Shown here: positions 51,396-61,008 of the stretch, one piece after another
How positions within the stretch are numbered: position 1 is the stretch's first letter
Layout of the letters: each line of letters begins with the position of its first letter
Source: CAYMYN01 sp964394665
GTDB lineage: Bacteria; Planctomycetota; UBA1135; GCA-002686595
Direction of reading: 5' to 3'
Assembly (NCBI GenBank): GCA_964394665.1
Contig: CAYMYN010000002.1
Coordinates: 303,496-367,495, forward strand
Length of the DNA stretch: 64,000 nucleotides
Position numbers and translations under genes: made by a program
The notes under the pieces: generated by a model
Told to the model about the DNA's origin: nothing
Databases searched by the model: none
What the model saw: the letters and a program-made list of their open reading frames with translations, nothing else

Positions 51396-54092
51396 TCAGA
51401 GCTCCGCGAAGGCGCGCAGCTCGGCCTCGTTGGCGAGCAGGGCGTTCTCGAGGGCCGTGAAGTCCGAACGCGAGGCGCGGCCCGCGGCGAGTCGGCCGCG
51501 CAGTCGGGCGTGGGCGTCGGAGACCGGCGCGCAGCCGCCGTCGAGCACGAAGGCCACCACCAGGCCCGCCTCGATCAGGAGCTTGCGCGCCCCGGCGCGG
51601 TCGTCGGCGTCGAGCGGGAACGCGAGCACCTCCGCCATTCCGCGCCATCCGCCGGCCGCCGCGAGGTTCTCGAGCGACCAACGCCGCGTCCAGAAGGGGT
51701 CTCCGCCCTCGGCCACGGTCGGGTCGCGGTAGTAGCGCTCGGCGTACACCGGGCCGCCGTAGCGCAGCCAGGCCGGGAGCTGTTTCTCGCTCAGGAAGGC
51801 CTGCAGGAAGTCGGCTCCCGGTCCGCCGGTCGTGAGCGCGCGGCGCACGGCCTTGGGGCTGGGGTCGAGGGCCTCGACGAAGGAGAACCCCAGCGCGAGC
51901 CGCGCCGAGTGAACCCCGTAGCGTTCGCCGTGGGGGAACAGCGGGTCGTAGTAGCAGGCTCCCATGCCGCGGTACAGGAGCTGGTTCTCGACGCGCTCGA
52001 ACCAACTCTCGGCCAGGAAGGCGCTGTGGACGAAGTGCAGTCGGCTGGCGCTGGTCGGCGCGCGCCGACCGTCGGGGGCGCCGAAGGCGAACAGGTCGTA
52101 CTGCTCCTCGTCGCGCAGCACGAGCACCTCGAGCGGGAGCTGGGGCTCGGCGCCGAAGATCCGCACGAGGTCGTCGAGCGCGCGCTCCATCTCGATCCGC
52201 GCGCGCAGGGCCACGTCGCGGTCGACCGTGGCGATCACGCGCACCAGCGGTCCAGGGATGCGCCAGGGCGACTCGGGCCGCGCGCGGCGCCGGTTGGCCG
52301 CGGGCAGGTCGAGCCACTCGCCGTCGATCTTCCACAGGCCCAGGTCGCGCTGCCCGGCCTCGTCGGGCCCGATCCACTCCTCGTCCTGGAGCACCCAGCC
52401 CTCCGCGAGACGCCGCCGATCGGCCGCGCCGAGCCACATGCCGCTGTCGGGATCGCGCGTCAGGCCCCGCGCGCTCTGGGCGCGATCGGCGGGGTGCACC
52501 CATTGACCGCCGTGCTGCACGTAGCCGCGCTCGGCGGCGAAGATGGGATCCTGGCGCCGCTCGAAGGCCGCCCGGCTGTCGGCGCGGGTGAACCAGTGCG
52601 CGCCCGAGCGCTCGTGGCCCAGCGCCGCGCGCCCGCGGACGTGGTCGGGGTGCAGGCGCACCAGGCGCCGCAGGGCGGAGCGCGCGTGCTCCGCGAATCC
52701 CACGGCCGCGAAGGACTCGTGCAGGCGCCAGAGTGCGGCGGCGTCCGAGCCCGCTTCCGCGAGTTGACGCAGGAAGTCGCGATCCTGAGCGGGCGAGGCC
52801 GTCGCGGGGCCGCTGGTCGCGGCGCCGGCCAGGTCGACGAGCAGCTCGGCCGTGTAGAAGCACGCGGGGTCGCTCGTGCCTTCGATCAGGAGGTCGAGCG
52901 CCGTGGGCAGGTGGCGCGATGCGCGCAGGTCGCGCTCGAGGCCGCCCTCGACGATGCGGATCGGCCGGTCGAGGTCGAGCAGTTGGTCGTTGAGGTACAG
53001 GATCGCCCGCGACGCGCCGCGCGACTGGATGTGCACGCTGTTGGCCGCGCGGTCGATGCGCGCCTCGACGCGCACGTCCGGGGCCGTGGCGGCGACTCGC
53101 ATCCAGTAGGCACGCGTCGGGAAGGGGTCCCCGGGCCGCACGACGACCGTCGTGGGGTGCGAGCGACGGGGGTTCGACTGCATCCAGCTCCACGCCCGCA
53201 ACCCGTCGCCCGACGGCTCGACGGTGCACAGCTCGTTCCCCAGGGCGCGCGCCGCTGACTGGAAGGCGCGCGCGTTCGCTCCGCCGCCGAGGAAGAGCGT
53301 CGGGAGGTTGGTGTAGTTGTCCGCGCCGGTCGCGTCGAGCGGATCGGGGTCTCCGGCCCGCGCCAGGACGCCGGCGAAGAGCTGCGGCCCGAAGTTCCCG
53401 GCCGCCACGGCCGCGGGCACGCCCTTGCCGCGGGCCGCGAGGAAGATCCGATCGAAGTCCACCGCGTAGCGCTCGGTGGCGATGCGCCGCGCGGTGAGCA
53501 CGTGGGCCAGGCCACCGGGCCGCCCGCGCACCATGACGCGCGTCCAGCGTTCGCGGTCGCTGGGCATGTTGGGTACGACCACGATCGCCCCGCGCCGGAA
53601 CACCGGATCGGTCCAGTACGTGCGCAGGTGCTCGGCCGGAGTCTCGTCGTAGTCGGGAATCGCGACGATCAGGGTATAGCTGCCCTTCGTCGGGTCGTAC
53701 TCGTCGGGCAAGCGCAGCGCGTAGGTCAGGCCGGCGGCGCCGAAGCTCCCGCCCTCGAAGCGCTCCTCGAGCACCTTGCCACGCCGCCGCCGTTCGTCCG
53801 GGTAGGCGCGCGCCAACCAGGCCGCCCGTCCCAGATCCGCCGCGAGCGCCAACGGGTGCGCGCCCTCCGCCCGCGCGGCGAGTCCGGCCAGGCGCTGAGC
53901 GACGGCGGCGCGGGCCTCGGCGGCGCCGCTGCCCGACTCACGCGCGGCGAAGGTCGCGGCGAGGGCTTCGGCCAGCGGCTTCAGCGCGCCATCGTCGAAG
54001 CGGCGCTCCCCCTGGGCTCCGAGCGCGCCCGCGGCGCAGATCCAGACAGCCAGGGGGAACACGGCACGGCGCGGACGGATGGCATCGAGCAT
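51396..54092 (-). CDS. Exported protein with degenerate alpha/beta-hydrolase domain
   Basis: 898 residues from ATG at 54092 (MLDAIRPRRAVFPLAVWICAAGALGAQ, a signal peptide); a longer frame to 54173 is unlikely. Residues ~120-300 resemble an esterase-type alpha/beta hydrolase: AGLTYALRLPDEYDPTKGSYTLIVAIP and DFDRIFLAARGKGVPAAVAA. The nucleophile elbow, normally GxSxG, reads A-R-G-K-G, so the catalytic Ser is missing. The middle holds a TPR-like pair and WVHPADRAQSARG-like segments. The C-terminal ~250 residues (VLVLRDEEQYDLFAFG...LLYRGMGACYYDP) recall gluzincin-like domains but lack HExxH. Probably a non-catalytic surface or periplasmic protein; family not named. Confidence 0.65.
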   Translation of the reverse strand: MLDAIRPRRAVFPLAVWICAAGALGAQGERRFDDGALKPLAEALAATFAARESGSGAAEARAAVAQRLAGLAARAEGAHPLALAADLGRAAWLARAYPDERRRRGKVLEERFEGGSFGAAGLTYALRLPDEYDPTKGSYTLIVAIPDYDETPAEHLRTYWTDPVFRRGAIVVVPNMPSDRERWTRVMVRGRPGGLAHVLTARRIATERYAVDFDRIFLAARGKGVPAAVAAGNFGPQLFAGVLARAGDPDPLDATGADNYTNLPTLFLGGGANARAFQSAARALGNELCTVEPSGDGLRAWSWMQSNPRRSHPTTVVVRPGDPFPTRAYWMRVAATAPDVRVEARIDRAANSVHIQSRGASRAILYLNDQLLDLDRPIRIVEGGLERDLRASRHLPTALDLLIEGTSDPACFYTAELLVDLAGAATSGPATASPAQDRDFLRQLAEAGSDAAALWRLHESFAAVGFAEHARSALRRLVRLHPDHVRGRAALGHERSGAHWFTRADSRAAFERRQDPIFAAERGYVQHGGQWVHPADRAQSARGLTRDPDSGMWLGAADRRRLAEGWVLQDEEWIGPDEAGQRDLGLWKIDGEWLDLPAANRRRARPESPWRIPGPLVRVIATVDRDVALRARIEMERALDDLVRIFGAEPQLPLEVLVLRDEEQYDLFAFGAPDGRRAPTSASRLHFVHSAFLAESWFERVENQLLYRGMGACYYDPLFPHGERYGVHSARLALGFSFVEALDPSPKAVRRALTTGGPGADFLQAFLSEKQLPAWLRYGGPVYAERYYRDPTVAEGGDPFWTRRWSLENLAAAGGWRGMAEVLAFPLDADDRAGARKLLIEAGLVVAFVLDGGCAPVSDAHARLRGRLAAGRASRSDFTALENALLANEAELRAFAEL

Positions 54093-54195
54093 GGCGGCGA
54101 TCGCTCCGGGTTCCTCACGGGATCCGAGGGGCCACCCTAGTCCCGACCCCCGGGCGTCGTCACCCTCGCCCATGCCCGTCCCTCCGTGGGGCCCC

Positions 54196-55104
54196 TCACG
54201 CCCTGCGGCGCAGGACCAGGGCCACGCCGCCGAGGATCAGGGCCGCGCCGAGGGCCGTGTGCGCGCCCACGGGCTCGTTGGCGAGCACGGCACCCAAGGT
54301 CAGGGCCACCAGCGGGACGACGTAGGCGATCAGGGCCAGTTGGCTGGCGGGGGCGGAGCGCAGGAGCCAGAAGTAGAGGCCGAAGCCGAGCACCGTCCCG
54401 ACCAGGGCCAGGTACGCGATGCTCGCCAGCGCGGGGCCGGTCCAACGCGCGGCGCCGAGGTCCTCGGTGCACAGCGCGAGGGCCGTGAGCAACGCCGCGC
54501 CCAGCAACATGCCATTGCGGTTGAGGAGCAGCGAGCTGATGCCCGCGCCGTGGCGCTTGACCGCCAGGTTGCCGATCGCCGAGGCCAGCGGGCTCAGGAG
54601 CAGGATCGCGCCGGCCCACACCGCTTGCGGACCGATCGCGACGAGGTCCGTCGAGAAGAGCACGGCCATGCCCCCCAGCCCCAGCAGCAGGCCCACCCAC
54701 TGGCGGCGGCGCAGCCGTTCCTCGGGCAGCCAGATGCTGGAGAGCAGGGCGAGCATCAGCGGGAAGACCGACCAGATCAGGCTCGCCAGGCCGGACGAGA
54801 TGCGGGTCTCGCTCCAGTAGACGAGGGCATAGGACGCGCCCACGTTGAGCCCGCCCATCACCGCGACCAGGCCGAGAGTGGGCCGCGCGCCGCCCTCGAT
54901 CGGCGCCAATCTGGGCGCGAGCAACCCGAACACGGCGCCCGCCAGCCAGAAGCGCGCCGCGGCTCCGGTGAAGGGCGGCAAGTCCTCGAGACCGCCGCGG
55001 ATCACGAGCCAGGTGCTGCCCCAGATGGCGCACAACACGCCGATCAAGCCCAGGGTGAGGCCCGGTCCGGGGGCGCGCAGCGCTGCGACGGGGGAGGGGG
55101 CCAA
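54196..55104 (-). CDS. EamA/DMT-family transporter
   Basis: About 302 residues from a TTG at 55104. The only in-frame ATG (55209) would overlap the upstream gene by 56 nt and adds a Ser/Pro-rich, non-hydrophobic leader, so the start is uncertain. Ten hydrophobic segments in two EamA halves: GLIGVLCAIWGSTWLVIRGG...RFWLAGAVFG and LLLSPLASAIGNLAVKRHG...YVVPLVALTLGAVLANEPVG. The last is the classic PV...LxxGxxxLxEP motif of the second EamA domain. These proteins export amino acids or metabolites; the substrate is unknown. Confidence 0.85.
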   Translation of the reverse strand: MAPSPVAALRAPGPGLTLGLIGVLCAIWGSTWLVIRGGLEDLPPFTGAAARFWLAGAVFGLLAPRLAPIEGGARPTLGLVAVMGGLNVGASYALVYWSETRISSGLASLIWSVFPLMLALLSSIWLPEERLRRRQWVGLLLGLGGMAVLFSTDLVAIGPQAVWAGAILLLSPLASAIGNLAVKRHGAGISSLLLNRNGMLLGAALLTALALCTEDLGAARWTGPALASIAYLALVGTVLGFGLYFWLLRSAPASQLALIAYVVPLVALTLGAVLANEPVGAHTALGAALILGGVALVLRRRA

Positions 55105-55153
55105 GCGCCGCAGACGATAGCGCCCCTCGCCCGCGGCGCTACTGGACGGTGCC

Positions 55154-55522
55154 TTACTGGACGGTGCGCACGGCGAAGGGGTAGCGGTACCAGACGCCGT
55201 CGTAGGCACGCATCCCGGCCAGGATCCCGAGCACGATCTGCACCAGGAGCAGCAGGAAGTAGGCCGGGATGAGCACCAGCAGGGCGATGCCGAGGGTGCC
55301 GATCGCGAGCAGGATGCCGGCGATCCAAAGCAGGAAGAGGGTGATCTGGAAGTTCAACGCCTCGGCGGCCTGGTCGGCGACGAAGCTGCTCTCCTCGCGC
55401 TTCAGGATCCAGATCAGCAGGGGCACGAGGAACCCCAGCAGTCCGGCCGAAGCGAGGCAGCCCACCGGGCCAGCCAGGTGGGCCGCCAGGGCCCAGGTCC
55501 GTTCTTCCTTGGTCATCCGCAT
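55154..55522 (-). CDS. DUF4870-family small membrane protein
   Basis: 122 residues. It begins MRMTKEERTWALAAHLAGPVG and has the DUF4870 pattern: polar start, PLLIWILKREESSFVADQAAEALNFQIT, then two long hydrophobic helices (LFLLWIAGILLAIGTLGIALLVLIPAYFLLLL) and a short polar end (AYDGVWYRYPFAVRTVQ). Three to four membrane segments are predicted. Function unknown across the family. Same strand as the DMT transporter, divergent from the ABC exporter genes. Confidence 0.87.
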   Translation of the reverse strand: MRMTKEERTWALAAHLAGPVGCLASAGLLGFLVPLLIWILKREESSFVADQAAEALNFQITLFLLWIAGILLAIGTLGIALLVLIPAYFLLLLVQIVLGILAGMRAYDGVWYRYPFAVRTVQ

Positions 55523-55675
55523 GGCGCCGCCGTTGCGCGGCCGGTCCCGAAGTGTTTCGGATCGGCGCGGGGCCCCCTACGCCGACGGGCGGGCCGGAAT
55601 TCAGGGCCCAGGCGAAGGATCCGCGGCCTCCGAGGCAAGATGCGCGGCCCCGCCCAATCCGGGTGCACGCCCACC

Positions 55676-56545
55676 ATGACCACACCCAGCCATGAACCGG
55701 CGGTCCTCGTGCGAGGGCTGACGAAGGTCTTCGGCGCCCTGCGTGCCGTCGACGGGCTCGATCTCGAGCTGCGCCGCGGCGAGGCCCTCGGCCTGCTCGG
55801 GCCCAACGGGGCGGGCAAGACGACGACCCTGCGCATCCTCGCGACCCTCGAGGCGCGGGACGCGGGCGAGGTGCGTGTCCTGGGCCTCGATCCGGGAAGC
55901 CAGGGCCGCGAGCTGCGCGCGCGCATCGGCGTCGTGCCCCAGGAGATCGCGCTCTACGGCGCCCTCTCGGCCCGCGAGAACCTGGAGTTCTTCGCCCGCG
56001 CCCACGGCGTCGCGCAAGCTCGCCTGGCCGCGCGGGTCGAGTGGGCCCTCGAGGCCGCGGGGCTCACGGATCGGGCCCGATCGCGCGTCGAGACCTTCTC
56101 GGGCGGCATGAAGCGGCGCCTCAACCTGGTCGCTTCCCTGCTGCACGAGCCCGAGCTCCTCTTCCTCGACGAGCCCACCGCCGGGGTCGATCCCCAATCG
56201 CGCAATCACGTCTTCGAGTTCGTCGACGAGCTGCGCGCGGGCGGCCTGACGTTGATCTACACGACCCACCAGATGGGCGAGGTCGAACGCCTGTGCGACC
56301 GCATCCTGGTGATGGACCACGGGCGCGCGATCGCCACCGGCACCCTCGCCGAGCTGCAGGGGCTGCCCCAGGTGCAGCGCGCCCTCGGGGCGGGCTTGCA
56401 CCTGGCCCCGGACGCCGATCTCGGGCGCGCGGCCGAGGTCCTGCGCGGCGCGGGCTTCGACGCCGAGCTGCGCGAGGCGCGCCCCGGGCTCGAGGACGTC
56501 TTCCTGGCCCTGACCGGTCGCGCGTTGCGCGATGGGGAGCGCTGA
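55676..56545 (+). CDS. ABC-2-type exporter ATP-binding protein (DrrA-like)
   Basis: 289 residues from ATG at 55676 (MTTPSHEPAVLVRGLTKVFG). Walker A GPNGAGKTTTLRIL, Q-loop VVPQEIALYGALSARENLEF, signature FSGGMKRRLNLVASLLHEP, Walker B LLFLDEPTAGVDPQSRN, switch His in YTTHQMGEVERLCD. The C-terminal ~70 residues form the short regulatory tail typical of DrrA/CcmA-type exporters (LEDVFLALTGRALRDGER). The stop overlaps the permease start (TGATG). It powers export of a lipid, drug or polysaccharide; substrate unknown. Confidence 0.92.
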   Translation: MTTPSHEPAVLVRGLTKVFGALRAVDGLDLELRRGEALGLLGPNGAGKTTTLRILATLEARDAGEVRVLGLDPGSQGRELRARIGVVPQEIALYGALSARENLEFFARAHGVAQARLAARVEWALEAAGLTDRARSRVETFSGGMKRRLNLVASLLHEPELLFLDEPTAGVDPQSRNHVFEFVDELRAGGLTLIYTTHQMGEVERLCDRILVMDHGRAIATGTLAELQGLPQVQRALGAGLHLAPDADLGRAAEVLRGAGFDAELREARPGLEDVFLALTGRALRDGER

Positions 56546-57918
56546 TGTTCGCCACCGCTTGGCACCTCGCCCGAAAGGACCTCTTGCTCTTCGGCCGGGA
56601 CCGCACGGCCCTCCTGCTCACCTTCTTGTTGCCGATCGTGCTCGGCACGGTCTTCGGAACCGCGATGTCCGGCATGTCCGGCGGCGGTGGAGGCGGCCCC
56701 GCGGCGCGCGTCGAGTTGGCGGTCGAGGACCGCGACGGGAGCGCCGCCAGCGCCGAGCTCCTTGCCGCCCTGCGCGCGGCCAGCGGGCTCGAGGTCGAGC
56801 TCGTGCCGGATGCGCGCCGCCCCGTTGCGAGCGGCGCCAAGCCCTGCGGGCTCGTGATCCCCGCGGGCTACGGCGCGGGAGTAGCCGCGGGCAATCCGCC
56901 CGAGCTGCGGTTGTTGCGGGATCCCTCGCGCACCATCAGTCAGCAGGTCGTGTTGTTCCAGCTCGCGCCGGTGCTCCTGCCGCGCCAAGCCCAGATTTTC
57001 GGCGCCGGCGTGATGGAGCGCGCGCTGGAGCTCGTCGACTTCCCACCCGCGGGCCGACCCCAGGCCGCCGCCGCGCTGCGCGAGAGCTACGAGCGCATCG
57101 AAGGCGTGCTCGCGGGCCTCGGCCGGGCGAGTGCGACCGAGGGACGGTCGGAGGTGGCCCAGGACGACGGCGGTGCGCCCGGCCCGCTGGCCGCTCCCGC
57201 CGGCGGCTTCGACCCGCTGCGCGAGCTGCCGCGTTTCCTGGGCCTGTCCAGCGAGGACGTGATAGGCGGCGCCGGCGCCGGTCTGGCGCGCAGCGCCGGG
57301 CCGTCGCACGCCTTCTCGGCGATGGCGGTGATGATGTTGCTGTTCAGCGTCGTCGGCGCGGGCGGAACGCTGCTGCAGGAGCGCGCCGAGGGCACCCTGA
57401 CGCGCTTGCAGCTCACTCCGGCGGCGGGGGGCGCGGTGTTGCTCGGCAAACTGCTGGCCATCTCGCTGATCGCGCTGGCGCAGCTCGTGCTGCTGTTCAG
57501 CTACGGCGGCCTGGTGTTCGCCGTGCCGGTGCTCGCGGCGCCCATGCATCTGGCCCTCGTCTCCTTGGCGTGGGTCTACCTCGCGATCGGCATCGGCATC
57601 TTCTTCGCGGTCGCCTGCCGTACGCAGAAACAACTCGAGGGCCTCTCGACGCTCGTGATCCTGGTGATGAGCGCGGTCGGCGGCGCCTGGTTCCCGCGCG
57701 AGATCACCCCCGATTGGTTCCGCGCCGTCGGCTCGATCACGCCCGTCGCCTGGGCGATGGACGCCTATCACGGCGTCCTGTGGTACGGCAAAGGCGTCCT
57801 GCCGACCGACGAGCGCTCCGGCATCTGGCTCCAGCTCACCCTCATGCTCGCCGTCGGCACGCTGCTGCTCGCCCTCGCCGCGCGCTTCTATCGGCGGCGC
57901 TATGGGGCTCGGGGCTAA
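56545..57918 (+). CDS. ABC-2-type exporter permease (DrrB/YhgE-like)
   Basis: 457 residues. The N-terminal membrane helix (LARKDLLLFGRDRTALLLTFLLPIVLGTVFGTAM) is followed by a ~270-residue extracytoplasmic domain (VELAVEDRDGSAASAELLAALR...), then five helices with the ABC-2 pattern (GGTLLQERAEGTLTRLQLTP, ISLIALAQLVLLFSYGG, RTQKQLEGLSTLVILVMSAVGGAWFPRE, YHGVLWYGKGVLP). The coupled upstream ATPase completes the exporter. Its TAA stop codon is also the 3-bp duplicated target of the MITE-like element that follows. Confidence 0.9.
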   Translation: MFATAWHLARKDLLLFGRDRTALLLTFLLPIVLGTVFGTAMSGMSGGGGGGPAARVELAVEDRDGSAASAELLAALRAASGLEVELVPDARRPVASGAKPCGLVIPAGYGAGVAAGNPPELRLLRDPSRTISQQVVLFQLAPVLLPRQAQIFGAGVMERALELVDFPPAGRPQAAAALRESYERIEGVLAGLGRASATEGRSEVAQDDGGAPGPLAAPAGGFDPLRELPRFLGLSSEDVIGGAGAGLARSAGPSHAFSAMAVMMLLFSVVGAGGTLLQERAEGTLTRLQLTPAAGGAVLLGKLLAISLIALAQLVLLFSYGGLVFAVPVLAAPMHLALVSLAWVYLAIGIGIFFAVACRTQKQLEGLSTLVILVMSAVGGAWFPREITPDWFRAVGSITPVAWAMDAYHGVLWYGKGVLPTDERSGIWLQLTLMLAVGTLLLALAARFYRRRYGARG

Positions 57919-58080
57919 GAGCCCGTCCCAAGACCTGGCGCGCCCCGTGGCCGCGCTGGAGCTCGCGCCCGCGGCGTTGCAGCTCCTCCGAGTCTTGCAG
58001 GCGAGTACGCGTCGTCGCTGCGCCTTGCGGATCGCGGCCCCAGCACGCCCATGGGGCGCGCCAGGTCTTAGGACGGGCTC
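57919..58080. mobile_element. MITE-like element, 162 bp, with 40-bp terminal inverted repeats
   Basis: The ends are inverted repeats of 40 bp with 36 matches: left 57919-57958 and right 58041-58080, both beginning GAGCCCGTCC read inward. A TAA triplet flanks each side (57916-57918 and 58081-58083), consistent with a 3-bp target duplication of TNA type as made by some IS5-group transposases. No open frame is inside, so it would need a transposase in trans. The left TAA is the stop codon of the exporter permease gene. The element could fold into a long hairpin and might act as a terminator. Confidence 0.75.
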
Positions 58081-58260
58081 TAACTCGATCCGGGCCAGAA
58101 TCCTGGTGTGGATGCGCGCGCGTGGTAGGGAGGAATGTCCCGGGCGCATTCGCCTGGCGGAGCTTTCGCGGGCCGCGGACGATGCAGTGGGGGTTCCCCG
58201 CACCGGCTCTGTCCGCGCGGCTTGCCCCTCGAGAAGGAGCGGGGCTAGGATCTGAGCGTC
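58081..58260. other. Gene-free spacer before the frameshifted repeat gene
   Basis: 180 bp between the MITE-like element and the next GTG start. An AAGGAG at about 58233 is too far (over 20 nt) from the GTG to be its ribosome binding site. No promoter or RNA is recognisable. Confidence 0.4.
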
Positions 58261-60164
58261 GTGGGGGATGGTCGAACTCGAGTCGGACTGTTGGCGTCGG
58301 CGTTGGTCGCGTCGATCCTCGGGTCGGTGTACTGGTTCGCCGGTGACGCGGCGGCGCCCGTCGCGGTCCCAGGGACGACTGGGCTGTCGACGCCGCCAGC
58401 GGAGTTGCGCTCGAGCTGGCCGGAGCACGAGGCGCGCCAACGCTCCGACCGGATCGAGACGGGCGTTCCCACGGCGGATGCCGGGCGCGAGGTCGTCTCG
58501 ATCGAGGAACGAGCCGCGGGAGCGCGACTGACGGTGCGCGTGGTGGACTTCGAGGGGAGCCCCGTGCCGGGCGCGCGCATCGAGCTCGTGACGGGACGGG
58601 AGTCGCGCCGTGTGGGCGCCGCCGATGCGCAGGGGCGTTTCGTCGCGGCGGGGCTGCCGGCGGGAACGGCCGCGGTGAGCGCGACCGCAGCAGGGCTCGC
58701 GCCTGCGGCTCGGCAGGCCGTCCAACTCATGGGCGGACAGGAATCCGAGGTCGTGCTGACGCTCGACCCGCTGCTCGTCCTGGAAGGCATCGTGCACACG
58801 AGGGGCCAGAGAGAACCGGTGGGACAGAGTGAAATGCGGCTCGTACCGCGCGACGCGCTGGACCGGCCGGAGGGCCGGGAGCGGCTCGCCCTCAGCAACG
58901 CAGAGGGCCGGTTCCGCTTCGAGGACGTTGCCCCGGGCTCCTACGTGCTGACGGGCTACCACGCGCGCTTCGGGCGCGGTCACTACTCGATCCTGCGAAT
59001 CGCCGCGGGCGACCGGGGTGTGGTACGTCAAGATATCCACCTCGATCCGGTGGGGTCGATCTCGGGTTGGGTACGCACGACCGCGGGCGATGGCATTGCC
59101 GGCGCTCGTGTGCGGGCCGTGGGCCGCGACGGCACGGATCCGACCCCGCGGAAGGTCGAGAGCGCCGCGACCGGCGCCTTCGTCCTGAGCGATCTGGCTC
59201 CTGGCCTATTCCGACTCGACGTGGAGGCCCCCGGCTTCGAGCCCGCGCGCCTGGAGCGCGTCGCGTGCGGGAGAGACCATCTCGTCGTCACGCTCGAGCC
59301 TCGGGTCCCTGTGCACGTCCGAGTCGTGGAAGCACGCGACGGCAGCCCGATCGAGGCCTATCGCCTGATGGTGCGGCTGGTGGACCCGAGCACGCTCCAA
59401 CGCGGACGATTCGCCGGCCCTTCTCGCCGGGTCAGCGACAGCGCCGGACATGCCTGCCTCGACGACCTGGGCGCTGGAACCTACGTGGTCGAGGTCCAGG
59501 CAGCGGGTTTTGCCCTCGCGACATCGGAGTTCTTCACGCTGGCCCCGGGCGGGCGGGAGGTCGAACTCGTCCTCGCGCTCACGCGGGGCGCCGCGGTGGA
59601 GGGAAGGCTGGTCGCCGAGGACGGACGCGGAGTCGAGAACGCAGATCTCTGGTCGGAGGCCTGGCTCGTGAGCCCTTCTCTCCCCGTGGGCGTTTGGTCG
59701 CCGAACGCGGTGCGCGCGCGCTCCGACGCCGAGGGACGCTACCGCCTGGAGTTCCCCGTCGCGGGTAGATACCGCTTGGTGGTGCTGCCCCGGGATATGC
59801 TCCCGCCTGGTCGGCGCCCTTCGAGTTGCGAACCGGGGACGAAGTTCTGGTGCTCCCCGACCTGCGCCTCGAGGCCGGGGCGAGCTTGGACGTCGAGGTG
59901 CAGGACTCCTCGGGCGTAGCCCTGGCGGACATCGAGCTACGGCTCGTGTTGCCGGACCATGCGGATCACCCTGGGGCCACGCAGCGCTCCGGCCGCAGCG
60001 GCCAAGCGCATTGGCGGAGCTTGCCCGCCGGTCCCTGTCGGGTCACGGCCTTCTCCCCCGTCGCGCACGGACCGGCGGGCCCCGGTGAGCGCGTTCGCGG
60101 CGAACTCGCGACGGTCCTGGTCGCGGGGCGCTCCCACCGGGTGACCCTGCGACTCGATCCGTGA
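58261..60164 (+). pseudogene. Carboxypeptidase-regulatory repeat protein, interrupted by a frameshift
   Basis: From GTG 58261 the first frame encodes a signal anchor (VGLLASALVASILGSVYWFAG) and carboxypeptidase-regulatory units (LTVRVVDFEGSPVPGARIEL, ISGWVRTTAGDGIAGARVRA, VEGRLVAEDGRGVENADLW) up to about 59800. The frame then degenerates into Cys/Ser/Arg-rich residues and stops at 59919. The domain continues naturally in another frame, APFELRTGDEVLVLPDLRLEAG to RSHRVTLRLDP ending at 60164. The switch lies near 59805-59825 and needs a single-base insertion to repair. The intact protein would have about 634 residues. This may be a recent mutation or an assembly/sequencing error; the downstream part shows no decay. 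The MITE-like element lies just upstream. Confidence 0.75.
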
Positions 60165-60247
60165 AGATCACCCTCACCGGTGGCCTGCGCCGACTCGAGC
60201 GAAGGACCAGGCCGTGATCGCCTGGGAGGGGCGCATGGGCTTGGCGC

Positions 60248-60910
60248 CTACTCTCGAATTCCGCGCGCAGGGCGCGAGACGAACGGGTTCTCCGCCTCGA
60301 GAAAGCGCAGGGGGAGTTCGGCCGCGCGCGTGACTCCGACGCGCACGTCGCGCAGGACGCACGGTCGCCGCGGCCAAGCGCCGAGGGCACCGCGGGGCGC
60401 GATGAAGAGGCGTGGTCCGCCGAGCGCTGCGCCGTCGTCCTCCGGCCCCAGTCCCATGGCCCGCACGAGCCGCGCGGGGCCGCGGCACAGCTCGCGCACC
60501 TGGGTGGTTCCGCGCCGTGCGACCATGAGCTCGAGACCCTCGACCGGCTCGAGCGCGCGCAGCAGGATCGCCTCGCCGACTCCCTCGGGCGCGCTCACCA
60601 CGTTGGCGCAGTGGTGCATCCCGTAGATGAAGTACACGTACAGCCGCCCCGGCGGGCCGAACATCGTGCGATTGCGAGCCGTGGGACCGCGGAAGCTGTG
60701 CGCCGCCGGATCGCGTGCCCCGAGATAGGCCTCGGTCTCGACGATGCGCCCGATCGTGCGCCCCTCGGGCGCATCGTGCACCAGGAAGGTGCCGATCAGC
60801 GCCCGGGCCAGTGCGCGCGTCGGCCGCTCGAAGAACGAACGTTCGGCGGGCAGCGGAGGACGGGAGTGCACGCGGAGAGTGTCGCAACCCGGAACCCGCT
60901 CGACATCCAC
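60248..60910 (-). CDS. mpg: 3-methyladenine DNA glycosylase (AAG/MPG family)
   Basis: 220 residues. This monofunctional glycosylase removes alkylated purines such as 3-methyladenine and hypoxanthine. Family motifs: RPTRALARALIGTFLV, IGRIVETEAYLGARDPAAHSFRGPTARNRTMFGPPGRLYVYFIYGMHHCANVV with the catalytic Glu in VETEAY and the intercalating Tyr region, and ELCRGPARLVRAMGL. The start could be the ATG at 60910 or a GTG (VHSRPPLPAE) 13 codons on. It converges on the frameshifted repeat gene and is divergent, by 98 bp, from the gene at 61009. Confidence 0.95.
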   Translation of the reverse strand: MDVERVPGCDTLRVHSRPPLPAERSFFERPTRALARALIGTFLVHDAPEGRTIGRIVETEAYLGARDPAAHSFRGPTARNRTMFGPPGRLYVYFIYGMHHCANVVSAPEGVGEAILLRALEPVEGLELMVARRGTTQVRELCRGPARLVRAMGLGPEDDGAALGGPRLFIAPRGALGAWPRRPCVLRDVRVGVTRAAELPLRFLEAENPFVSRPARGIRE

Positions 60911-61008
60911 CGCGGCGCGTCCGGCCGTGGGCCCTGGGCCGCGGCGCGCATCTGGGTGCCCCGGTTCCGGGCGGATCGGCGGCGGAGCAGGTTAGACTCG
61001 CGGCCGCG

